NCBI GenBank assembly: GCA_905183005.1 | Contig: CAJJDO010000057.1 | Span: 93,296 to 157,295 of the forward strand | DNA length: 64,000 nt | Origin: Paramecium pentaurelia | Taxonomy: Eukaryota; Ciliophora; Oligohymenophorea; Peniculida; Parameciidae | Reading direction: 5' to 3' | Shown: positions 1 through 12,082 of the stretch, one piece after another | How the letters are laid out: the number at the start of each line of letters is the position of its first letter | How positions within the stretch are numbered: the first letter of the stretch is position 1 | The notes under the pieces: generated by a model | The model's input: only the letters and a program-made list of their open reading frames with translations | Databases searched by the model: none | What the model was told of the DNA's origin: nothing | Position numbers and translations under genes: made by a program

Positions 1-1
1 A

Positions 2-1249
2 CCTCCTATTGTGAGTTTTAAATAATAAACTATCTCATATGCTGAATTAAAGTTATCAAATTCTATTATTGAATTAGAATTATAAGATTTTTTAGGAGAT
101 GTAGATCCATTTAGAAAAGAAAATAATATTATCACTCCTAATTTATATATTGTTCTAAATACAACTATATATGATAAACCAATTCCATTATTTAGTAGTG
201 AAGATAAACCATTTAAAATATCAATAGATAATGGTACAATAGTTTTAAACCATGATTATACAGGAAATGATGGTCGTTTGGAAATGACATAATATTTACT
301 TGTTTTCGAAAGTTGCTCTAATTTAACGGCTGTACCTGGAGGTTATTGTGCTGATGAAAATGTAATAAATTAGTATTTATCTAAATTTCATGGATTTTTA
401 TTCTTAACTATTAAATTAAATTAACTTTAATATTCTACAGGAGAATTAGAAGAAATTTAAAAATAATATTATACAGCCTTAGAACCATCTAGACCTTTAT
501 ATTCATAAGTTATGCTTAAATAGTAAGAAACTATTATTGATAATGGAATATTATTTAATAATTATAAACAATATTCTTTCTTAAACAATTATGAGTTAAT
601 TAATTAATAAGTAGATAATTTTTTCATCTCTTAGGTAATTAGTTAAATGTCAAAATAAAAATATGAATTTAAGAGTTTTGGTTGTTATTTATTTAGAATT
701 GATAATATTGCTGTGACAGAAAATATAACACTGCCAAAATTAGGTTAAATTTTAGCTTAAGTAGGGTCAATTGTATAGGTTATCTTTTTGTTAAAATATA
801 TTGCAATATATTATAATCAAATGTTATTGGAAAATCAATTACTTTACGAAATAGTAACTATGTATTATCCAGAAATTAAAAAAATCAAGTTGAACTATTT
901 CAACCAATTAGAAATTAAGCCAAATTCACAAAATAGTAGCGAGTATTCAAACTAAAATATTAAATATCAATATAAAACTTTTAGTAAAAGAGCAAAAGAA
1001 AAATGCAGACTAAATAATATTTTATATGAAATCTCAAGACTATAGTTTATTATTTAATAATAATTTGGAGACTAAGTTTTATAACAGAGTCATTAAATGG
1101 GAGGAAAACTATCAATTAATTATTTAGATCATTAAAATAGTAAGGAATCAAATCGATTAACTGTTAAACCAGCTAATTCTTTAGATTTAGAAAATGAGTA
1201 TGTTTTATTGGATCCTTTAGAAATATTATAAAAATAACCTTGGAGTTGA
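2..1249 (+). CDS. C-terminal part of a ciliate transmembrane protein (5' truncated)
   Basis: One frame is open from base 2 to TGA at 1247-1249 when TAA/TAG are read as Gln, giving 415 residues without a start, so the gene begins left of the window. I see a soluble, partly Cys-containing region (CSNLTAVPGGYC near residue 110) and one hydrophobic segment at about residues 247-268 followed by a polar, Gln- and Asn-rich tail, which suggests a single-pass membrane protein with a cytoplasmic C-terminus. The layout recalls a large family of uncharacterised ciliate membrane proteins, but I do not recognise an enzyme or channel domain. No intron is needed. Coding status is secure from length and codon pattern; function is unknown. 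Confidence 0.75.
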
Positions 1250-2344
1250 TATATTTATATTATACTCATTTAACTAATATAAGAATTGTGCATTTTTTTT
1301 TGAATTCTAAATTTATTCTTGAATTTCTTTAGCTTGAATTAATATTCTTTGTAAGAAAATTTGTAAATTATATACCTTATTTAAACATAATCCATGTAAT
1401 TATTTAGAATCATAAATTAGTAAATTATAAACTATCTTTATTTTCTATGTTTACAAATTCTAGTATTCTATATAAATTGATAAATATTTTCTTTAAGAGT
1501 AATAGGTTGTATTATTATTATAAATTTAATTTCCATTGCTATAAAAATGGTAAAATAGTAGTATATTTATATATATATGTATCAATTAACAATTTACACA
1601 CATTATGGCTCTGAGATTGATATTAGACATTATCAAAAATTTTGAGCAATTTTTATATATTTAATTGTTCAAGATTTTCACATTATTTTAAATTCATTTA
1701 AATGAAAACAAAATTATTGCAAATTATATAAGAGATGTTCAATTAATTTTTTTAATTTTCAAATAAAAAATTTGGAATTCTTAAAAGATAAAACACATTT
1801 ATAACAATTTTAGTACTTACATCGAATTCATATATATATTTTTTATACAATTCATTAAGTCCTAATAATTGTTTCCAAATCATTAACCTTTTAAAATTTA
1901 ATAAGTAATTAATAGAAATGTCTATAATTATTTTAAAGAATTTTCTAATTAATTGCTGTCAATATCAAAATTATAATTAATGAATGAATTGACAAATTTT
2001 TATTTTAGTTCCATTTTTTAATGCTTTTTATGAATAACCTTTAATTTAATTATTGATATTTTTATCTTTTATAAATATTAATTTCATTTTCCTTTATAAT
2101 AGAATATGAGAATGAATAGAAAATAAGCTTAGTTCATACAAATTTCTTGATTTAATGGCAGAACTTAATATGAAGCATTTGCATACTATATTATGAAACC
2201 CTGGATTTATTTTATATTTAATCTCCTTATTTCCCTAATTAAAAGAAATCTTCTTTTTATGGCTTATGTCTCATAAAAAATGGTTGTCAACATTTATTAA
2301 AACTAAAAAGAAATTTAAAGTAGAGTAAGATAGTAACCTGTAAA
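1250..2344. other. AT-rich intergenic stretch
   Basis: About 1.1 kb of very AT-rich sequence downstream of the first gene. No frame longer than short chance stretches and no recognisable RNA gene. A frame open from about 2174 leads into the weak ORF that follows, so its upstream limit is uncertain. Confidence 0.5.
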
Positions 2345-2803
2345 ATGAGTTATGCTTATCATAGCATAATATAAATAAAGTCCATATTAATTAGTAATAG
2401 TATAGCATTGTACCTAAACGTCATAATTGTAATTTATCTAGATTATAAGTATGCTTTAGTATTTCTAGTAATAATTTAGCTTTAGCTTGATGTAGCGTAA
2501 GGTTAAAACTTAAGTAAGAGAAAAAACTTCAACAATCTTATAATCATTTCTGGAGGATAAATTTTAACATACTGCCTAAGCTTTTTCGAATAGTCTTATC
2601 TGATTCAAAAGGGTCAACCTATGTTGATATTGAAAACTTGTGATAGAGTTTTTAATCGTCTTTTCTTCTCCTTTGCTCATGATGAACAGTCAGGAAGCTT
2701 AATGAGAAAGCCTAGAAAAAGGAAAGGGAAAGAATGGATGAATAGAAAAGGATAAACCTTCATTTACAATTATTAATCATATTTAAATCTCTTAACCAAA
2801 TGA
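2345..2803 (+). CDS. weak hypothetical ORF with membrane segment
   Basis: ATG at 2345 opens a 152-codon frame ending at TGA 2801-2803; the frame is also open upstream to 2174. The product would have a hydrophobic stretch near residues 17-45 (LYLNVIIVIYLDYKYALVFL) and a very basic patch (RKPRKRKGKEW) near residues 118-130. No family is recognised, no intron is evident, and the area around it is noncoding. It may be a real small membrane protein or a decaying gene fragment. Confidence 0.3.
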
Positions 2804-2881
2804 TATCTTAAGACTTGTTAAAATTAAATGGTTTCACAAAATAAATCTACTCTTGCTATTAGGAAGCAAATATTATTTACA

Positions 2882-4230
2882 TTAAGGATTAAGCCTTAAA
2901 TATTTCAAGGGTTATGGAGAGTGCAGATTTAAAATTATCTTTTAATGTCAATTTATTTGAACTTAAGATAAAATTGTACAAGTCAACAAAATTGAAGATT
3001 ATTTTAATGAAATGAGATTTGGGTTTTTAATAATTAGTTTGCTCTAAATTTGATTAGAATAATTAGAAAAAATTTCATAATGGAAATACTTTTACTTCAG
3101 TTTTAGGTAATGCCATATATTAATTGATATATTTAAAAATTGACACATACATACCATCTCTTATAAATTTCTTAGTGTAAATACTCGAAAAAAAGTATTA
3201 TGCATTTCAAGTGTAATATTTTGAATTAAATTTTAAATAGATTTGTATTTCTCTTGATAATAATAATAATTTAAATCCTTGATATTGGAATTTATATTAT
3301 AAATTATTCTAAATTTATAATATATAATTCAAAAACAATATTCAGAAATTTATTATATAAAAATAATTTCTAAAAATAATTTAAAAAGTAGTTGCTATTA
3401 TGAGATAGTTTTCATATGCAAAACAATCTTAATATATATTTATCAATTCATTTAAACTAATTACTAAACAACACAGGAATCTAAAAGTAAAGTTAATTTT
3501 CTGAAAATCATTAGATTAAAATATAATACTAATCTGATTCTAATATGATATTCATTCTTAGATCGACAATTATACTTTAAAATTAAAATAAAATTATGCA
3601 AATCTCTAAGCATCTCAAATCTTTAGGATCCCCATCAATTTTAATTTTAACAATTCCTGTATAATATTATGCTACCCTTCATTTTTTATAATTGAATGAT
3701 TCAAATTCTATTTTATCATCAAAGCTATTCAAAATTTAGTTTAGTTTAAATTCTTTATATATTAGGATTCTTTAATTTTTAACAATAAAATTGATGTGAA
3801 AATTTTCATTTAAATAAAAATTAGAAAAATAATAAAATAAATCCAATTGATATTTATACATATTTCAAAGCTCATAATTAATCTCGATTTATTCTCAAAG
3901 GAGTTAATTTTCTCAAACTAATCAAATTTGAATAAATTTATAGGCAATCCATGAATAATATGATATGAACTAATTATTCCAATAATCAAATACTATATAA
4001 CTTAAAAAAATGATGAGAATTAAAAGTTGTAATTACATAAAAATTTGCATTTTTGGAATAACTATAAATTAATTTATATAATTTAGTAAATTATTATCTT
4101 ATTCATCATAAGATCAAATTATTTACAGCAGCTAATAAAATTATCTAAACTAAAGATTTTAAATTCATTTATAATATTTGAATTCTTCAGGTATTTCCTT
4201 GAAGCAGGAGAAAAATATGAATGAATTCTT
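2882..4230. repeat. contig-overlap duplicate, first copy (1349 nt)
   Basis: By eye identical, base for base, to 4232-5580 (offset 1350). It ends exactly at the N at 4231 and the second copy starts exactly after it. That geometry is the mark of two overlapping contigs placed end to end, not of a biological tandem repeat. Confidence 0.9.
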
Positions 4231-4231
4231 N
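4231..4231. other. single-N scaffold join
   Basis: One N separates two identical 1349-nt ends. It is best read as a minimal gap between overlapping contigs. Confidence 0.95.
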
Positions 4232-5807
4232 TTAAGGATTAAGCCTTAAATATTTCAAGGGTTATGGAGAGTGCAGATTTAAAATTATCTTTTAATGTCA
4301 ATTTATTTGAACTTAAGATAAAATTGTACAAGTCAACAAAATTGAAGATTATTTTAATGAAATGAGATTTGGGTTTTTAATAATTAGTTTGCTCTAAATT
4401 TGATTAGAATAATTAGAAAAAATTTCATAATGGAAATACTTTTACTTCAGTTTTAGGTAATGCCATATATTAATTGATATATTTAAAAATTGACACATAC
4501 ATACCATCTCTTATAAATTTCTTAGTGTAAATACTCGAAAAAAAGTATTATGCATTTCAAGTGTAATATTTTGAATTAAATTTTAAATAGATTTGTATTT
4601 CTCTTGATAATAATAATAATTTAAATCCTTGATATTGGAATTTATATTATAAATTATTCTAAATTTATAATATATAATTCAAAAACAATATTCAGAAATT
4701 TATTATATAAAAATAATTTCTAAAAATAATTTAAAAAGTAGTTGCTATTATGAGATAGTTTTCATATGCAAAACAATCTTAATATATATTTATCAATTCA
4801 TTTAAACTAATTACTAAACAACACAGGAATCTAAAAGTAAAGTTAATTTTCTGAAAATCATTAGATTAAAATATAATACTAATCTGATTCTAATATGATA
4901 TTCATTCTTAGATCGACAATTATACTTTAAAATTAAAATAAAATTATGCAAATCTCTAAGCATCTCAAATCTTTAGGATCCCCATCAATTTTAATTTTAA
5001 CAATTCCTGTATAATATTATGCTACCCTTCATTTTTTATAATTGAATGATTCAAATTCTATTTTATCATCAAAGCTATTCAAAATTTAGTTTAGTTTAAA
5101 TTCTTTATATATTAGGATTCTTTAATTTTTAACAATAAAATTGATGTGAAAATTTTCATTTAAATAAAAATTAGAAAAATAATAAAATAAATCCAATTGA
5201 TATTTATACATATTTCAAAGCTCATAATTAATCTCGATTTATTCTCAAAGGAGTTAATTTTCTCAAACTAATCAAATTTGAATAAATTTATAGGCAATCC
5301 ATGAATAATATGATATGAACTAATTATTCCAATAATCAAATACTATATAACTTAAAAAAATGATGAGAATTAAAAGTTGTAATTACATAAAAATTTGCAT
5401 TTTTGGAATAACTATAAATTAATTTATATAATTTAGTAAATTATTATCTTATTCATCATAAGATCAAATTATTTACAGCAGCTAATAAAATTATCTAAAC
5501 TAAAGATTTTAAATTCATTTATAATATTTGAATTCTTCAGGTATTTCCTTGAAGCAGGAGAAAAATATGAATGAATTCTTTATTAAAATCTCTAATTCTA
5601 ATTTTCAAGAGTATTAGTAATTAATTATTTCAGATATTCATACATTAATATAGTTAGTGATAGAATTTTAATAATTTTTCAATATAATTTATATGACTTA
5701 ATATTTTTACAATATATTTCATTTTTAATAGAAATGCAAAACTTATAACAAATAATTAATGATTCGAAGGTGATTTATTCAAAATAGTAGATCTTGGATT
5801 ATGTAAA
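4232..5807. repeat. middle contig carrying both overlaps
   Basis: 4232-5580 repeats 2882-4230, and 4741-5807 repeats 5809-6875 (1067 nt, offset 1068). The 3391-4230 part is therefore present three times. The last 74 bases (5734-5807) are a duplicate of the start of the zinc-finger gene whose full copy begins at 6802. Confidence 0.9.
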
Positions 5808-5808
5808 N
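5808..5808. other. single-N scaffold join
   Basis: One N with the 1067-nt sequence to its left repeated immediately to its right, as at 4231. Confidence 0.95.
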
Positions 5809-6875
5809 GTTGCTATTATGAGATAGTTTTCATATGCAAAACAATCTTAATATATATTTATCAATTCATTTAAACTAATTACTAAACAACACAGGAATCT
5901 AAAAGTAAAGTTAATTTTCTGAAAATCATTAGATTAAAATATAATACTAATCTGATTCTAATATGATATTCATTCTTAGATCGACAATTATACTTTAAAA
6001 TTAAAATAAAATTATGCAAATCTCTAAGCATCTCAAATCTTTAGGATCCCCATCAATTTTAATTTTAACAATTCCTGTATAATATTATGCTACCCTTCAT
6101 TTTTTATAATTGAATGATTCAAATTCTATTTTATCATCAAAGCTATTCAAAATTTAGTTTAGTTTAAATTCTTTATATATTAGGATTCTTTAATTTTTAA
6201 CAATAAAATTGATGTGAAAATTTTCATTTAAATAAAAATTAGAAAAATAATAAAATAAATCCAATTGATATTTATACATATTTCAAAGCTCATAATTAAT
6301 CTCGATTTATTCTCAAAGGAGTTAATTTTCTCAAACTAATCAAATTTGAATAAATTTATAGGCAATCCATGAATAATATGATATGAACTAATTATTCCAA
6401 TAATCAAATACTATATAACTTAAAAAAATGATGAGAATTAAAAGTTGTAATTACATAAAAATTTGCATTTTTGGAATAACTATAAATTAATTTATATAAT
6501 TTAGTAAATTATTATCTTATTCATCATAAGATCAAATTATTTACAGCAGCTAATAAAATTATCTAAACTAAAGATTTTAAATTCATTTATAATATTTGAA
6601 TTCTTCAGGTATTTCCTTGAAGCAGGAGAAAAATATGAATGAATTCTTTATTAAAATCTCTAATTCTAATTTTCAAGAGTATTAGTAATTAATTATTTCA
6701 GATATTCATACATTAATATAGTTAGTGATAGAATTTTAATAATTTTTCAATATAATTTATATGACTTAATATTTTTACAATATATTTCATTTTTAATAGA
6801 AATGCAAAACTTATAACAAATAATTAATGATTCGAAGGTGATTTATTCAAAATAGTAGATCTTGGATTATGTAAA
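5809..6875. repeat. contig-overlap duplicate of 4741-5807
   Basis: Identical by eye to 4741-5807, and continuing past the point where the left contig stops. This copy is the one that runs into the complete zinc-finger gene. Confidence 0.9.
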
Positions 6876-8208
6876 AGAACACTAGATATACTTTCCTACT
6901 AATTTAGAATCTAAACTTTTAAAATGGAATAGCAAACCATTAATTAAATATGAATCAGATCAATTAGAAGTAAGTTTGGGAGTTTTCTTTTGTTAAGTGA
7001 TAAAATTATCATAGTAATAATCTGTAAGTTAAGACTATTCCTACTTTCAAAATAAAAATTAATAGTTAAACGATATCAATCAAAATTAATATATAAAACT
7101 TTGTCACCATTTTTTCCCAAATACATTATAAGGCTTTCCTCAAAATATTAATAATTCTAAAATTTTTGATTAATAATTATTTTAATGTTTTGCTCTAGAA
7201 AAACATTTAATTGGAGAGCACCCTTAATAATTTTAAAATCGATAATATATTTCACTTAAAAATCAAAGTGAAGAGAAATTAAACTATAAAATTTTGGTAT
7301 ATCAAAGCCCTCATTAATATGGCTCTTAAGTACACATTATATTTTCAACAAACAATGATATTGATATTCTAACCAATAAAATTTTTTCCAATATTCCTCC
7401 ACTTACTTAAAATTAAGGCAAACCCTATTCCACAATCTAACCTTATGTTAATAAAAGCAATTCTAATACCTAGTATAAAGATTCAGAATGTCAAAAATAT
7501 ACTATTAGAGCAGGGAATGGCTCCCAAACTTTACTTGGATTGGGAATTCCATCCAATCCCATTAATCAAATTCAAAAAAATCATCAAATAAATCGGAACT
7601 TTAGTAGTATTAATTTAGCACAAAAGTAACAGTTAAAAGTAAAATAATAATAAATATAATAGAAATAGGAATAGGAATAATTTTAAATAAATATGAAGAG
7701 CTAACCAATTAAGGGAAATATAACCTCAACAAATAACTTTTCAGATAATTATAATAATTGCCTAGAAACACCAAAAATTATGGATACCGAAATTGAAAAA
7801 TAAGAAAATTAACAAATTAACAAAAAATTATTTTCATCAACTATTTAGCCTAGAAAAAATGAACCTAAAAAAAAATGTGATAAATGTTAGATTGAATTTG
7901 TTTTAAATTTTGATTAATCCATTTAGACACCTTGCTGCAATGAAAAGGTTCACAGTCAATGTCTTTAAACTTATTTAGATGAGAAAGCTAAGGAAAACAT
8001 GAATTTTGAAAATTTGCCTTGTTTTGCTTGTGAAAAATAACTCAAAGATTATGAAGATTTTCTAAAGCATAATATTTCTAAAGAACTTTACGATAGTATA
8101 ATAAAAAGAAGATTTTTCTCAAATGTTTCTTTAGGTCACTCTCTTAGAGAAAGCTGCCCTGATTATCAACAATTAAAATAGTTTTAATAAGATAAATCTA
8201 TTATTTGA
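6802..8208 (+). CDS. protein with C-terminal RING-like zinc-binding region
   Basis: A 468-residue frame from ATG 6802 to TGA 8206-8208. The long middle is low-complexity and Gln/Asn-rich (a Gln-rich run around residues 290-305). Near residues 358-412 lies a Cys/His cluster: CDKCQIEF, then TPCCNEKVHSQC, then CFACE. Its spacing resembles a degenerate RING or related cross-brace zinc finger, which would suggest a ubiquitin-ligase or scaffold role (inference). The ATG chosen is the first in frame after an upstream AT-rich region; the start is also present in the duplicated contig end at 5734. No intron is required. The exact finger type is unsure. Confidence 0.7.
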
Positions 8209-9596
8209 TAAGATTATTTATATTTTAATTATCAAATATTTATTTATTTTTGTTTAAATAATATAACATAGAAGATCGATTATTTATTTGCTCTTAGTTT
8301 TTAATTAACTATTATTTTTATAGTTTGTTGATTAAAATTATTGGTGCAAGATAATTAAAACTAAATGTGAATTATGTAAATTGGCCATTTATCATTTTAT
8401 TTGGTAATATATCATTTAAGGAATCAAATTTAAATTTAATAAATGAATCAAAAGTAATGTGTCTTGAATTTTCTTAGTAGATTTTTTTTAATCTGTTGTT
8501 CTTTAAGTTCTATCAATAACAATTAATTCAACTAAAAAAGCTACTAGAAATATCAATTTCTTACATATTATAAAAGAACTGATTTAGCAACTTTTTATCA
8601 AAAATGAAAATTAGAAATTAACATAAAACTTGACCCATTTACGAAAATATGAAATAAAGAGATGATATAAGTTTGAGTGTTGGATCAAGAATAGAAAAAA
8701 TAATATATTAAATTGTAATATAATATTTATTTTCTTAAACTTAAATATTAATTGGATTTGATGTCTTAAAAAAAAATAAAAATAAATCAAAAAAGAGCAG
8801 AAAATAAAAAAGTAAATAATCATTTATGACTATTTATTATTTCAATTCACACTTTTTAATATTTCCTTTGAATAAACAGCCTGAAAAAGGAAGTAACTTA
8901 TTTTTGTAGAGCAAAAAGAACAGATAAATACATATTATTGATATATCATTTTTAATTTCTTTTTGTTTTAAATTCATTAACAAAGTATAAATTTGTTATA
9001 TAAATCAAATGTTCGCAAAAAATGTGAATAATAGAATGGCTTTTTTTTCTATAAATATAAGATTTTCACAGTTTTTAATGAATCTCTATGTTTTATTGCT
9101 TAATCTACTTTAAATAAAACAGCAATAAAATCATAATAAACAAAAATTAAATTATCAATTGACTTGATAGAGAATAACTAAATTTCCTGTAAATTTTTTT
9201 ATTCTCTATCAAGTCTGAATAAATTAATCATGTTTAAAATATAAGGTAATAGAAAGTTATAAGATTTTGGTTATCAGAATTTTCTTTTTTTTAATACTTT
9301 TAGATTGAGATAATTCTCTGGTGACTTATCTTGATATATATTAAAAAAATATTCAAATTAAATTTATTTCTCACATTATATTTCTATTCTTAATTTTCAA
9401 ATTTATTTTTAGATGGGAAGATTATAATAATTAAAATAAATCTAAATATTAACTAGTAAGTTTTGTAAATAGAATATAGAATTTTGGGTAGTATGAATTT
9501 TATAATATTAAAATTTATCAGTTATAACTTATAATTATAATTCATTATCATTAAATAGATGTTTCCCAAATTTTATTATGATTATTTATAAATTTA
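8209..9596. other. AT-rich intergenic region with one hairpin
   Basis: About 1.4 kb without a gene I can support. The only marked structure is the inverted repeat at 9161-9215. Confidence 0.55.
9161..9215. repeat. perfect 17-bp inverted repeat
   Basis: GACTTGATAGAGAATAA (9161-9177) is followed after a 21-nt AT-rich spacer by its exact reverse complement (9199-9215). It could fold as a hairpin or be the end structure of a small relict element. It lies about 380 bp upstream of the WD40 gene. Confidence 0.8.
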
Positions 9597-11243
9597 ATGT
9601 TTAAATCTTTTAGAAAGGAAAATGAAAAGGAACTTTTATGTGGCAATAATCATTAGCTACCAATCTTAATGGTTATTCTAGATCCTAAATTAGAATTAAA
9701 TCAGCGACTTTTATGTGCAGAATGTATCAAATGCTTATCTACAAATGTCAAGACAATGGGTTATGAACTGATTTGTAAAAAAATTGAAGAGGTTTAAAAT
9801 TCAAAGATTGAAAAATTGGAGAAGACTATTCAGTTTAATATTAAGCAGATTAAAGATCTAGTGGGAAATATACATAAATTAAAATCTTAGATTATTTTCT
9901 AATTGGATGAAATTATTGGGTATAGTGGCTCATGGATTCAAAATTTATATTAAGTAGGGCATAATAATTCCAAATATAGTTTTCATTTATAATTAGAAAA
10001 ATTGATAACTGAAAAATTAGAAAATGAAGAAAAGTCTACTTTTATGAATGAAATCAATTAGGCTAATTATTTTTGGAAATCAAAAATGAGCGAAAAGTTA
10101 GAGTTTTTTAGGTCCTTCAAGTAAAACTAAAAGTGTTAAGATATATTATCAAATTTTAATTAATATACTAATAAGAAAGAGGAACCAAATCAACCAAAAA
10201 TATTATCTTTATAAAATTAAATATCAACTTAAGAATTAAGCTTACAATAAAGTAGAAATGAACATGACGGATAGATTTAGTTATCCTTAAAGGATGATTT
10301 TATGAAGCAAAACAACAAATGCTATGCAATAGCTTTTAATAAAAATGGATCATAAATGGTATCAATGAATAATTTCGATATTAAAGTTTGGGGTTTTCAT
10401 GATGGAAAATTAAAGTTGGAATCTACGCTGCAAGCACATACCAGTTATATTTATTGCTTTGTTTATAGTAAACTATAATAGAGCTTTATATCTTGTTCGA
10501 ATGATAAATCTATCATTTGTTGGAAAAAAACTAATTATAATAATTGGAAAAAATCACAAGAATATAGATTGCATATGGGCTGGGTTGGTTGCATGAATTT
10601 AAATAAAAATGAAACTTAATTATTATCTGGAGGTGAAGATAAATAAATTATTGTTTGGTAAGTTGATCTTAATTAAAATAAGTTATCTTATCTCTATTCA
10701 TTAGAAAAACATATGAATAGCATAAGGGCCATTAGTTTAAATGAATCTGAAAATTCTTTTGTGTCTTGTGGTGATGATTAATTAATAATAATTTGGGAAA
10801 TTGGTTAAGACAAATAATTTTAATTTAAGTAAACCTTTAAATAGTTTTTAAATTGTTCTGGATGCCATTTAAAATTTTTGGATGATCAGAAATTCATATG
10901 GTTACCTTATAGCAAAGAATTAAATGTGGTTTGTCTATTTTCCAAAAAAAATGGGATTTACGAAGAGGATTGTGAAAATAGAATAAAATTAATTATAAAT
11001 AATAACAGTTTAGGTTGCTCATTATTCCCAATTATCTATTTGAAGGATAAAAGCATATTATTTATTAGATCTAAAAATATCATATTTTTATTAAAAGAAT
11101 TAAATGGAAAGTTCTTTGTTGTAAATGAATACGATTGTATTACCAATTGGAATTTTGGAAATGTAACAGATGACGGTAAATACTTAGTAGTTTGGGATGA
11201 TCATAAAAAGGGATATTCATCAATAGAATTAGATTATAAATGA
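9597..11243 (+). CDS. WD40-repeat protein with N-terminal zinc-binding motif
   Basis: 548 residues from ATG 9597 to TGA 11241-11243, without introns. Residues 14-40 hold a CGNNHQLP...LLCAECIKC pattern (C, H and paired Cys) that looks like a small zinc-binding module; a helical, Lys/Glu-rich linker follows. From about residue 235 there are WD40-type blades with endings such as FDIKVWG, KSIICWKK, KQIIVWQ and QLIIIWE, preceded by GSQMVS, QSFISCS, QLLSGGED and SFVSCGDD. The C-terminal blades are degenerate. Proteins with this zinc-motif/WD40 arrangement are multicopy in Paramecium; the role is presumably scaffolding. Start chosen as the ATG that keeps the N-terminal Cys/His motif; a short upstream exon is possible. 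Confidence 0.85.
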
Positions 11244-12082
11244 TAAGTCTAAATTAATTTTTATCAACAAATATAATATTTTATACAATTCTAATTATTT
11301 AATAAATTTTAAATAAAATATCTTTATAATTATTTGATAGCAATTTAAGAATCAAAGTAAAAGTAATAGGTATTTATCAATCTAATTCATATAACTATAG
11401 TATTTTCTATTACTTAATATTTAACTAGAGGCAAGTTAGAAATTAACTAATTTCTTGCTCATTAAATTTGCTTCATTTTTCACTTCTTTTCATTTTATTT
11501 TTTTAATTCCTTTATTTGTGTATCATAAAATTCATCTATATTGTTTAAGTAATCTTTCATTATTTGAAATGGAAATAAATATTTATTTTTATTGTCATTT
11601 AATTATTTCAATTCATTCAAATATCAAACAGTTTAATTGAAATTCATAATTAATTGAAGTAATTGTTTGTCATTACTCTAATAATTGTTAATTAAATATA
11701 AGAGCAAATTATTTTTGAGCCAACTTTCTTACTCTCTTATTAATTTTCTCAATTGAATATTAACTAATTAATATCCAATTTTAAGTTTGAGAATTAGACT
11801 AATAAATAATAATTTTTCAAGCTTTTTAATAAAAACAAGTTAATCGGAATTTGAATATATCTTTTCTTAAGATTTGATCAAATTCAGAAGAATGCACTTA
11901 ATTCTTTTATCGAAAATGGAATAATAATAACTTGAAAAGCTGAATAAATTACTTTTACTAAATTTACTCTTCTTTGTTTCTATTAGAAAGTTTATATAAA
12001 CAAAGAAATTTAATTGATAGAATTTTGGATTTTATTAGGACACTTAATAGATTAATTTATTTATATGTTATTATTTAAATTT
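11244..12082. other. intergenic, no gene seen
   Basis: AT-rich spacer between the WD40 gene and the convergent GH3 gene. I found no conserved frame on either strand. Confidence 0.5.

Larger units (their letters stand above)
2804..6801. other. intergenic DNA inflated by contig overlaps
   Basis: No convincing gene. Most of the length is one AT-rich segment present two to three times because contig ends were not merged (see the repeats). Once collapsed, the real spacer between the flanking genes would be roughly 1.6 kb. Confidence 0.6.

Noticed and set aside
8611..8823. 70-codon minus-strand frame
   Set aside because: Phe/Leu/Ile-rich translation of AT-rich noncoding DNA without conserved features; no neighbouring exon.
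11455..11640. 61-codon plus-strand frame in the intergenic region
   Set aside because: Low-complexity hydrophobic chance frame; no family likeness and no support on either side.
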